A DNA stretch of 64,000 bases, from the NCBI RefSeq assembly GCF_001280595.1, contig NZ_LITU01000070.1, forward strand, positions 559,515 to 623,514. Direction: 5' to 3'. A program made the position numbers and the translations under genes. Below the pieces are notes generated by a model. It searched no databases, was not told the DNA's origin, and saw only the letters and a program-made list of their open reading frames with translations. Of this stretch, positions 57,308 to 64,000 are shown piece after piece. Origin of the DNA: Paenibacillus xylanivorans. GTDB taxonomy: Bacteria; Bacillota; Bacilli; Paenibacillales; Paenibacillaceae. How positions within the stretch are numbered: position 1 is the stretch's first letter; the number at the start of each line of letters is the position of its first letter.

Positions 57308-57633
57308 TATACGATTGTACTTAGATGCAGTTTGATGTTAGCAATTATAGGATTCTGTTTACTCGCGCCCATTCCAGAATGTTGGACTGGTTAGCGGGTT
57401 AATGGACTTTATTACTGCAAATGAGCGAAGTGTGAAGTTAGGAGAACTTATCTTCAAGCCTCGGCATGAATGAGTGAACGACCTGGCCTGTCTTCTTCGT
57501 CCAGTGTCGATCAGAATGGAATATGAGCGTTCGGAATTTGCAAGTGTAACCCTTCAGGGGATGCAGCATATACTGCTGTATACAGGGATGTTCGCCATGG
57601 GTGAGCATGACCTTCCGAGGAGGTGCAGTTGCC
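57308..57633. other. Intergenic region after degU
   Basis: No convincing gene, promoter or terminator seen. Several short frames overlap here but lack ribosome sites and recognisable protein composition. Confidence 0.4.
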
Positions 57634-58014
57634 ATGGTTGCTCATCTGACTATGATTCTGCTCATATACTTCCTGGCGGCAATGGCCGTTCATGCCATGC
57701 ACCAGCGCTATCTTTCCCGTCCGGACCCTGAAGGCTACGAGCAGATTCTGCTCATTCCTTCCAATCAGGAGCAGCGGATTGAAGGCATTGTAAGAGCGCT
57801 TTGCCGGGAATTATTTTACCGTGGAAAGAGCTTCACATTGACGGTTGTCGCTGATCGTACGGAAGCCGAAACGGTTCGTATTATTGAAAAGCTTATGCTT
57901 AGGCAAGGAATGGAGTTATCCTACTTGTCTGCTGTCCCTACCGATATGGAACAGGGGAATCAGACCGGGAATCATTCTATTCGTCTTATCGATTTGCGTG
58001 AGCCAAAGCAGTAG
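57634..58014 (+). CDS. Small membrane-anchored protein, function unknown
   Basis: 126 residues: one N-terminal membrane helix (MVAHLTMILLIYFLAAMAV), then a cytoplasmic domain with alternating strands and helices (YEQILLIPSNQEQRIEGIVRAL, SFTLTVVADRTEAETVRIIEKL). ATG 57634 follows GAGGAGGTG at the right distance; GTG 57601 is an alternative without one. I do not recognise the family. It lies between degU and the quorum-sensing island. Confidence 0.65.
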   Translation: MVAHLTMILLIYFLAAMAVHAMHQRYLSRPDPEGYEQILLIPSNQEQRIEGIVRALCRELFYRGKSFTLTVVADRTEAETVRIIEKLMLRQGMELSYLSAVPTDMEQGNQTGNHSIRLIDLREPKQ

Positions 58015-58158
58015 ATGCTTTTTTTGCAACAGTTCGGCTCATTAATCGTGCAAGCTGCTGAGACAGACTGGCTAAAGCGTGTCATCAGTCAGAATGCACT
58101 TTCAATGAAGTCATGCCAGCTTGCCAAAATAAGCTTGGATTTCATCATGTTCGAGGTT

Positions 58159-58191
58159 AAAGATTACAGCGTATGCTGTAGTCTTTTTTTG
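58159..58191 (+). terminator. Terminator after the 126-residue gene
   Basis: AAGATTACAGC GTAT GCTGTAGTCTT followed by seven T. Confidence 0.85.
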
Positions 58192-58443
58192 TCATTGTAG
58201 CCAAGCTTGCTGATAAATTAAATATGGGTTTTTATGCAATCTATGGTTATTGTCCTTGATGGGATTGCAGCAAGAACCTTTTTGAAATCAGAACTCTTAA
58301 GTTAAAAGTATAGACGATGCAGATTGGAAAAAGTTTCGCATGATCAAAGAAAGATTAACGGTACTCATTGAATTGGTAAAGTGGGCCTATCGAGTAGAGA
58401 AGACAGCTTCAAAAGTGTGATGAGGAATGATCGTATACCTGTA
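58192..58443. other. AT-rich leader of the quorum-sensing island
   Basis: No gene that can be supported. A 26-codon frame starting at about 58340 (MIKERLTVLIELVKWAYRVE...) has protein-like composition but no ribosome site; it may be a remnant. Composition shifts to AT-rich here compared with degU and comFA. Confidence 0.35.
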
Positions 58444-58472
58444 TTGACCATGGGTTTAATAAATCCTATAAT
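58444..58472 (+). promoter_or_regulatory. SigA promoter of the receptor-propeptide operon
   Basis: TTGACC, a 17-base spacer and a perfect TATAAT. The predicted start near 58480 is about 50 bases before the receptor gene. Confidence 0.72.
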
Positions 58473-58530
58473 TCACTAAATACTGTATATATGAATTGGA
58501 AATGGATTTTTCGGAAGGGGGTATCTTTAC

Positions 58531-59901
58531 ATGGAGCTACTGCATAAGACAATCCGTTCGGAATTTTTACGTTATATCAATGAGAACAAGATTCTGATCT
58601 ATCACTTTGCAGAGAAATCAGGTATCAATTCTGGAACTTTAAGTAGAGTCATTCATGGTTCCCAACCCTTTTCCGTTAAAATTCTGGATATTATCACCCA
58701 ACATATGGGGCTTGATGAAGGATTCTTCTACGACCAGTATGTGGATGAACTTTTCAATGATTATTCAATTAATTGGAGGCGACTTCGTCCGTTTATGATA
58801 CGTTGCTCAGAACTTGGGAAAAATGACTGCGTAGAACGGACTGTAGATATGATGATGGAGAATGCTGCCTACATTAAACCACTATTTGATTTTGCAGAAT
58901 TATTGAACGATGAAGGCCGAGCGGCAACTGCATTAATGATATATCGCAAGGTTTGTGAGGCGGAACGATATCAGCATGCGGAAAGATTGGCCATTTGTCA
59001 GTATCGGATTTTTAAATTATCCATTAATGATGATCAACAGAATAATCTGGAATGTGCTGTACAATTTGAACCCTTTGTCGCAAGACTTAATGAGGTCGAC
59101 CAACTGGATGCGTTGAAGGATCTGACAAATACATTTCTTTCATTAAGACGGTGGGACAAGGCGAGTAAAGTTGCAGAGGAAATGGGCAGACTCGCACGCA
59201 TTCAATATGAGATGAAACATAAACGAATCCGAATGGGTAAGAGTTATGATGAGCCGGCTAAACCCTTATTCGGTTACATTCTGTATGCAAACCTTGTTCT
59301 CGGATCCATTGCAGAAGAGAAAGATGAATACCAACAGGCGCTGTACCATGTATCCTGTTATGAAAACCACGATTGGATCAAAGAGAATGATACAGCAGCG
59401 GAGAAAACGAAAAGCCAATTTCGTGAATGGGCAAAAGCGAATAAATATTTGTACCAGCTTGTGTCGGGAGAAGTTCATATCCTGGGTGAATATGTTGAAT
59501 TTCTGGCTGCCAGAGAAAACGAGATATTGCGTGGATTATTTAAAATTATGAAATCAGCACTAACATATAATTTGAACGTCGATCATGTGTTGGAGCGATT
59601 TCAGGATACAATAATATCCTATACACAAGAACGAGTAACCATAGGTTCGTATACAGATCAGATTATGGGGGATCGTTTTGTTCATTTTCTGGCTGATGTA
59701 GGAGACTATTACTTAAATACAGGTCGTGCTCATGCTGGGATTCAATATGTTTTAAATAGTTTGGCAATCTCAGCTAATATAAAAAATGAAAGATGCATGC
59801 TTCGATGCATCTGTGCGTTCGATACCATTCGGCATCTGGCAACGGAAGACGAGCTTCATCAATATACTACAATGCTCATGGAGGTTCGGAATACAAAATG
59901 A
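58531..59901 (+). CDS. HTH-TPR peptide-receptor regulator (AimR/Alo-like, RRNPP type)
   Basis: 456 residues. An N-terminal helix-turn-helix (about 10-50; FAEKSGINSGTLSRVIHGSQPFSVKILD) is followed by a long all-helical region with TPR-like helix pairs (for example RAATALMIYRKVCEAERYQHAERLAICQYR and ALYHVSCYENHDW), ending in a helical C-terminal cap. This is the layout of RRNPP quorum-sensing receptors such as AimR of the arbitrium phages and the AimR-like Alo receptors described in Paenibacillus polymyxa. The next gene overlaps by 4 bases and encodes a short exported propeptide, the expected ligand source. GGAAGGGGG precedes ATG 58531. Assignment rests on architecture and context, not on a search. 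Confidence 0.82.
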   Translation: MELLHKTIRSEFLRYINENKILIYHFAEKSGINSGTLSRVIHGSQPFSVKILDIITQHMGLDEGFFYDQYVDELFNDYSINWRRLRPFMIRCSELGKNDCVERTVDMMMENAAYIKPLFDFAELLNDEGRAATALMIYRKVCEAERYQHAERLAICQYRIFKLSINDDQQNNLECAVQFEPFVARLNEVDQLDALKDLTNTFLSLRRWDKASKVAEEMGRLARIQYEMKHKRIRMGKSYDEPAKPLFGYILYANLVLGSIAEEKDEYQQALYHVSCYENHDWIKENDTAAEKTKSQFREWAKANKYLYQLVSGEVHILGEYVEFLAARENEILRGLFKIMKSALTYNLNVDHVLERFQDTIISYTQERVTIGSYTDQIMGDRFVHFLADVGDYYLNTGRAHAGIQYVLNSLAISANIKNERCMLRCICAFDTIRHLATEDELHQYTTMLMEVRNTK

Positions 59902-60053
59902 AGAAAAAATCATTAATTCTTTCTGTAATCCTTGCAATAGCTTTGGTAATAGGTGCTCCCTTGAATACCACATCATATGCAGATGATGTACAACCTGCAG
60001 AACCAACTCCCATTGTAGCAGCATCAGATTCGCATGGTGAAGGTGGATGGTAA
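59898..60053 (+). CDS. Exported signalling propeptide of the receptor above
   Basis: 51 residues starting at ATG 59898, which overlaps the receptor stop codon as ATGA. MKKK, a hydrophobic core (SLILSVILAIALVIGA) and SYA before residue 29 form a clear Sec signal peptide; the remaining 23 residues are acidic and Pro/Ala-rich, ending SDSHGEGGW. By analogy with AimP and Phr peptides, a short C-terminal fragment (within residues 43-51) would be the mature signal, re-imported by an oligopeptide permease and bound by the receptor. The exact fragment cannot be read from the sequence. Confidence 0.8.
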   Translation: MKKKSLILSVILAIALVIGAPLNTTSYADDVQPAEPTPIVAASDSHGEGGW

Positions 60054-60063
60054 ACATTTCAGG

Positions 60064-60112
60064 GCACAATTTTGTTGTTCAATTACAACAGAGTTGTGTT
60101 TTGTATTTTTTG
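60064..60112 (+). terminator. Terminator between the propeptide gene and the Spo0E-like gene
   Basis: CACAATTTTGTTGT pairs along its whole length (with three wobble-type or A-T steps in the middle) with ACAACAGAGTTGTG, followed by TTTTGTATTTTTT. Read-through here would couple quorum sensing to the downstream gene. Confidence 0.75.
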
Positions 60113-60167
60113 AAGAAATCTATGTTTTTACATAAAAGGTTAAACTATTCATAGAGGTGAGATTTCT

Positions 60168-60353
60168 ATGAGATATTCTGCGAATGATAACGAAGATGAT
60201 CTGGAACGTGAAAGAAAGAGTTTATACGAGCTAGTAGCGGTTTACGGATTACAGCATCCTTTAGTGATTAAGCAATCCGAGATATTGGATGAAATCATAA
60301 ACCGATATAATAGAATCTTTCCTAGCCGACTTAAACAAAGTGGCACAAACTAG
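60168..60353 (+). CDS. Spo0E-like Spo0A-P phosphatase
   Basis: 61 residues with the Spo0E-family pattern: LERERKSLYELVAVYGLQHP, then VIKQSEILDEIINRY, corresponding to the SQELD signature helix. Spo0E-type proteins remove phosphate from Spo0A-P and so delay sporulation. ATG 60168 follows GAGGTGA. The position directly after a peptide-receptor/propeptide pair suggests that it is an output of that system (inference). Confidence 0.8.
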   Translation: MRYSANDNEDDLERERKSLYELVAVYGLQHPLVIKQSEILDEIINRYNRIFPSRLKQSGTN

Positions 60354-60555
60354 ATTCAGGATAAAACTGACCCTATTTAGGGCAAGGTACAGAATAAAAG
60401 CATAAAATATGCGATTTACATAACCGATGCAAGTTTAGTTTGAAAGAGTAGGGACACAGGAAGAGCTTTTGATGTTAGTAGAACTTGTGGGACGACTCCA
60501 CAATTGATATAGTGATAATACAAATGGATATTGAATGTATGAGATATGGACATGA

Positions 60556-60598
60556 AGCACATGCTCCGACGAATAGTCGGTGGGCATGTGCTTTTTTT
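60556..60598 (+). terminator. Strong terminator just before comFA
   Basis: AGCACATGC-T-CCGAC pairs with GTCGG-TGG-GCATGTGCT around a 5-base loop, followed by seven T. It ends 37 bases before the comFA start. A TTGTGG/CCACAA hairpin is at 60485-60503. No promoter fits between the terminator and comFA. Confidence 0.9.
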
Positions 60599-60634
60599 GC
60601 GTTTCGGAACATCAAGAATGAGGGAGGAGAGAGA

Positions 60635-62527
60635 ATGAAGGTTGGGTTGTATGTGTGCCGAGTGAGAGAAGAGTGGAACATGGCGTTGTCACTGGATATC
60701 CGAGTGGATGTAGCATGGTGGCTTGAAGGGGTGAGCGGACAGAGGGTGTTGCAATGGTTACTGCTAGGTAGGGAGTTGCCTTTAAGTCAGGCCTCGTGGA
60801 TGGTAGAACATTTTGAGATGGAGCGAGGGATGGATCAATGGGGAGAAGAGCACTGGCAGGTGTATATGCGACGGAAATTGGAAGATTACGAGCGGGCCTC
60901 CGGGGAACTGGAGGCTAGGGGAGAGATGGCAGGCAAAGCGGGGATTACTGCTGAAAGAGGTGCGGAGGTGGGCGGGATGCCAGAGCCGTATCCCGCCGGG
61001 GAGTGGGCTCAGCTGGAGCGGGGCGCTGCCCTGCTGGCTTCGCGGCTTGGCGGCCGCCAATTGCTGGCGGCCGAGGCAGAGGCGCTGCTGGCGGATACGG
61101 CGCCGCAGCTTGCCTCGGTTTGGCGCGCAGCTGCGCAGCTCGCGCGCCTGCGTGGGCGGCTGAGCATAGCAGCCGCTCTGGAAGGGCCTGCCACGCGGCG
61201 GCAACGCCTCGCGTGGCTGGGTCGCGCGCATAGCGCGCCCCGCTGCCGCCGATGCGGCAGCTTTGCCGGGCAGCGCGTGCCCTGCGCTGCCTGCGGCCTG
61301 GCGGCGTGCGCCTACTGCGAGGCTTGCCTCGCGCTGGGGCGCAGCCGTGCCTGTGCGCTGCTGCTGCGCAGCGCAGCGCCAGGGGCCATGCCACGCGGTG
61401 CATCGCAGCGTGGCACGGCCGTTCCCCCCACCGAGGGCGGACTTGCCCGGTGGGGGCTGAGCCCAGCGCAGAGCGCGGCGGCTGCCGAGGCGCTGGCGTT
61501 TTTGGCCCAGCCATCCGCCGTGGATGGGCCGGGGCGGTTTTTGCTATGGGCCGTGACCGGGGCCGGTAAAACGGAAATGATATTCCCTTTGCTCCAATAC
61601 ATATTGGACCGGGGTGGACGAGCACTTGTCGCTACGCCGCGCCGGGATGTCGTACTGGAGCTTGCCCCTCGTCTGGCGAAGGCGTTCCCTGACATCTCAC
61701 TCGCTACGCTATACGGAGGCAGCACCGAGCGCTGGAAAGACGCGCAGCTCACACTCGCGACCACGCACCAACTGATGCGTTTTTACCAGGGATTCAATCT
61801 CGTCATTATCGACGAACTCGACGCATTTCCCTATCATAACGATCCCATGCTTGCACATGCAGCTGCGTCCTCTTGCAAGCCTGATGGCCATTTTGTGTAT
61901 CTGTCGGCTACGCCACCAGCTAGGCTACAGCGGGAAGCAGCACAAGGGAAACTCACTCACGCCAAAGTTCCGGTCCGCTTCCACCGCTATCCTTTACCCG
62001 TGCCGCGTTTGCTGAAAATGCCTACCGTCGCTGAATGTATTCGGAAGCGGGAACTGCCCGCTACTCTAAAAAAGAGCATTCAGACCTCCTCGCTAAGGGA
62101 AGCTCAGGTATTTGTATTTGTGACACGGATCGCTCAGATTGAGGCGTTTGTAACACTCATGCGTCGCATGTTTCCGCAAATCCATATTGAAGGAACATCA
62201 TCCCAAGATCCGGATCGCGCGAGCAAAGTTATTGCGTTTCGTGAACGGACCATACGTCTGCTTGTGACCACTACTATCTTGGAGCGGGGCGTCACTATTC
62301 CACGTAGCGATGTATTTATTTTGGATGCGGATAATGGCCTCTTTGACGAAGCTTCTCTGGTACAGATGGCGGGTAGAGCAGGCCGTTCTATGGATGATCC
62401 AGCAGGAAGAGTCGTCTTTGCATCATCCCGTCGTACGCGTTCTCAGGTGAAAGCGGTGGCACAGATCCAAAAGATGAATACTATCGCAGGACGCAAAGGC
62501 TACCTTCATCCGCCAACACACCAATAG
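60635..62527 (+). CDS. comFA: ComFA-like DNA-uptake helicase/translocase
   Basis: Superfamily 2 ATPase that helps pull transforming DNA into the cytoplasm. The 630 residues have a variable N-terminal part, a Cys cluster at about 202-237 (CRRCG, CAACG, CAYCEAC) forming a zinc-binding module, Walker A AVTGAGKTEM near 305, DELD in VIIDELDAFPY near 391, YLSATPP, and the helicase motif VI MAGRAGRSMDDPAG. ATG 60635 follows GGGAGGAGAG. The region 61000-61500 is extremely GC-rich, unlike the AT-rich genes just upstream. comFC follows after 23 bases; there is no comFB. Confidence 0.92.
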   Translation: MKVGLYVCRVREEWNMALSLDIRVDVAWWLEGVSGQRVLQWLLLGRELPLSQASWMVEHFEMERGMDQWGEEHWQVYMRRKLEDYERASGELEARGEMAGKAGITAERGAEVGGMPEPYPAGEWAQLERGAALLASRLGGRQLLAAEAEALLADTAPQLASVWRAAAQLARLRGRLSIAAALEGPATRRQRLAWLGRAHSAPRCRRCGSFAGQRVPCAACGLAACAYCEACLALGRSRACALLLRSAAPGAMPRGASQRGTAVPPTEGGLARWGLSPAQSAAAAEALAFLAQPSAVDGPGRFLLWAVTGAGKTEMIFPLLQYILDRGGRALVATPRRDVVLELAPRLAKAFPDISLATLYGGSTERWKDAQLTLATTHQLMRFYQGFNLVIIDELDAFPYHNDPMLAHAAASSCKPDGHFVYLSATPPARLQREAAQGKLTHAKVPVRFHRYPLPVPRLLKMPTVAECIRKRELPATLKKSIQTSSLREAQVFVFVTRIAQIEAFVTLMRRMFPQIHIEGTSSQDPDRASKVIAFRERTIRLLVTTTILERGVTIPRSDVFILDADNGLFDEASLVQMAGRAGRSMDDPAGRVVFASSRRTRSQVKAVAQIQKMNTIAGRKGYLHPPTHQ

Positions 62528-62550
62528 ATACTAAGGGAGGCAACAATCTA

Positions 62551-63780
62551 ATGTCGAACTGGCTAAGAAGCATAACTGACCACGTGCAAGAACTCACCCA
62601 TCGCCTGCATGGATTGCTCGCTCCACCAGGAGCGACTTGTCTAACCTGTGGTACACGAGCGATATTGTCTCCGATCTACCCCGGCATCTGTCCGCGTTGT
62701 GTGCAGCAAATTCCGTGGATTCGTTCCATTCGCTGCTTGCGCTGTGGTCGAGGAATCGGTTGCCCGGATTGTGTCCGCCCACACATGCAAAACCGTTCTT
62801 TCATCCTTAACCGCAGCGCCGTCCAGTACAATACTTTAATGAAAGAATGGATTGGCATGTACAAATTTAGAGGCCACGAGCGCTATGCGCCACTTTTAAC
62901 GGCACTTATTATTCAAGCATTTCAAGCAATGAGTGAAGAATTCAACCCTGTTTTGGCAAAAGGAACCCTGGCCCCCGTGGCTCATCCCGCCACACCTGCT
63001 CAATCTCATATGGATGCCAGTTCACATCCATGTAATTCGAGTGCGTCAACAAACGCACTCGTTCACCGACCTGGCGGGGGCGATGTAAACAACAATGCGC
63101 CCGTTCACCGACCTGGCTCGTGCCGATCAATCAGCACGCCGGTTCAATCACCAAACTTGTTTGCGCCCACACATTCACACGCGCAACTCAATAGCCACAG
63201 CCCATACGCGAGCTATACGCATGCTCATCCAGGAGTAGCACCACGCAACCGCCAGTCGCTGCAAAACAACAAGCCGCGATGGCGGCCAGACGTGGTGACC
63301 TATGTCCCCGTCAGCAACGAACGCCTTGCTGAGCGCGGCTTCAACCAGGCAGAGCGGCTCGCATCAGGACTCGCCGCAGCCGTCCGCCTACCTGTTGTTG
63401 ATCTGCTCCAGCGTCGGATCAACACCACCAAACAAAGCTTCAAAACACGCGGCGAGCGCATCCAGACCATGCAGGATGCTTTCTCAATGCAGCCGGGTGG
63501 AACGGAGATAATGGCTGATCTCTACAGAGCTTCAAATGAAACCATGCCAAAGAACATGCATTCACAGCCAGTTAATTCATACACGATTGGAAAAGAAGCC
63601 TCTTCACATATCACACCTACAGCACAAGGTGGGCGTATTGCTCCCTTACGCTTGTTACTGATTGATGATATATACACAACCGGTAGTACCCTGGATGGCT
63701 GTGGACAGGTGATCTTAAAAGCTGGATTTTCTATGAACATTCCAATAGAGATTTACACGCTGACTTTGGCCAGATCCTGA
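62551..63780 (+). CDS. comFC: ComFC-like phosphoribosyltransferase-fold protein with large inserts
   Basis: Competence-linked protein. The N-terminal zinc ribbon has CLTCG, CPRC, CLRCG and CPDC; the PRT core has YKFRGHERYAPLL, YVPVSNERLAERGFNQAERLA and the PRPP loop LLLIDDIYTTGSTLDGC. Usual members have about 230-250 residues; this one has 409 because of a His/Ser/Pro/Asn-rich insert (about residues 130-242) and a second insert of about 50 residues just before the PRPP loop. The frame stays open through both. The first insert contains a 16-base direct repeat, CGTTCACCGACCTGGC, at 63060 and 63102. Confidence 0.9.
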   Translation: MSNWLRSITDHVQELTHRLHGLLAPPGATCLTCGTRAILSPIYPGICPRCVQQIPWIRSIRCLRCGRGIGCPDCVRPHMQNRSFILNRSAVQYNTLMKEWIGMYKFRGHERYAPLLTALIIQAFQAMSEEFNPVLAKGTLAPVAHPATPAQSHMDASSHPCNSSASTNALVHRPGGGDVNNNAPVHRPGSCRSISTPVQSPNLFAPTHSHAQLNSHSPYASYTHAHPGVAPRNRQSLQNNKPRWRPDVVTYVPVSNERLAERGFNQAERLASGLAAAVRLPVVDLLQRRINTTKQSFKTRGERIQTMQDAFSMQPGGTEIMADLYRASNETMPKNMHSQPVNSYTIGKEASSHITPTAQGGRIAPLRLLLIDDIYTTGSTLDGCGQVILKAGFSMNIPIEIYTLTLARS

Positions 63781-64000
63781 CCTGAGTATTTGCATATTCA
63801 CTTAATAGGGGCTATCTATATGGTTATCATAAGCAAGTTAGATAATGAACTAAAATTAATAGCTTTTATATAAAAAAGGGAAAGTATGTTCTAGTATGTA
63901 TGACATTATCACTTTTGTGGATTTTCATATACATGCATATAATTTGTGTGTTGGTTGTTTAACGAAATTATAAAAATAAATTAGACAAGAATATTTTTAC
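63781..64000. other. AT-rich end of the window
   Basis: No gene or clear terminator visible. In related genomes flagellar regulatory genes (yvyF, flgM) follow comFC, but none begins before the window ends. Confidence 0.4.

Noticed and set aside
58335-58420. Possible gene fragment before the receptor
   Set aside because: The 26-36 codon frame has no ribosome site or recognisable family. It is mentioned only within the intergenic entry.
60168-60353. Spo0E-like gene as a random short frame
   Set aside because: Kept as a gene: it has a GAGGTGA site at the right distance and the family pattern GLxHPxVIxxSxxLDxxI.
60485-60634. Longer comFA start at 60485
   Set aside because: The extension would be translated through the terminator hairpin, and only ATG 60635 has a strong ribosome site.

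Overview
The window comes from a spore-forming, flagellated Gram-positive rod, almost certainly a Paenibacillus species. The gene order ywlC-mntP-ywlE-ywlG-glyA-upp-mnaA-atp operon-ywzB-murA-spoIID-spoIIQ-spoIIID-mbl-flhO-flhP-fabZ follows the ywl/ywm/ywp part of the Bacillus subtilis chromosome. The SLH-domain surface proteins, csaB and a DUF5693-like protein are typical of Paenibacillaceae. Every gene I accept is on the + strand. I see no rRNA, tRNA, CRISPR array, complete insertion sequence or prophage.

Layout. 1-5400: tRNA threonylcarbamoyl synthesis (ywlC), manganese export (mntP), protein-arginine phosphatase (ywlE), and ywlG-glyA behind a ZTP riboswitch. 5400-7400: upp and UDP-GlcNAc 2-epimerase (mnaA). 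7500-15130: the F1Fo ATP synthase operon atpZ-I-B-E-F-H-A-G-D-C, with an unusual 39-bp tandem hairpin array between atpA and atpG. 15680-25080: ywzB, murA, sporulation genes (spoIID, spoIIQ, spoIIID), mbl, two flagellar rod/hook genes and an EpuA-like membrane peptide. 25500-33510: fabZ, a phosphosugar mutase, and a wall-polymer block (DUF5693-like protein, csaB, tagA, tagO). 33670-55370: a surface-protein region with three large SLH proteins, one of them the likely main S-layer protein, other secreted proteins, an alpha/beta SASP gene, metK, and a phosphodiester-glycosidase protein. 55420-58010: degS-degU and a small membrane protein. 58440-60360: an AT-rich island with a TPR-type peptide receptor, its overlapping 51-residue propeptide gene and a Spo0E-like phosphatase gene. 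60635-63780: comFA and an enlarged comFC.

How they fit together. MnaA, TagA and TagO should make the ManNAc-containing linkage or secondary wall polymer. CsaB pyruvylates that polymer, and the SLH domains encoded just downstream bind the pyruvylated form, so the window holds both the anchor chemistry and the anchored proteins. The degSU, quorum-sensing, Spo0E and comF genes sit together as a post-exponential decision block.

Most notable observations: (1) the candidate AimR/Alo-type quorum-sensing cassette with a Spo0E-like gene downstream (58444-60353); (2) four covarying tandem hairpins between atpA and atpG; (3) a family of about 150-195 bp intergenic palindromes with conserved boxes in four places, one of which contains the same hairpin unit as the atp array; (4) two in-frame start sites on the S-layer gene; (5) low-complexity insertions in ComFC, CsaB and YwlE. 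Start sites were chosen by eye from ribosome-binding sites. Functions rest on recognised motifs, gene order and family knowledge; no database search was run.
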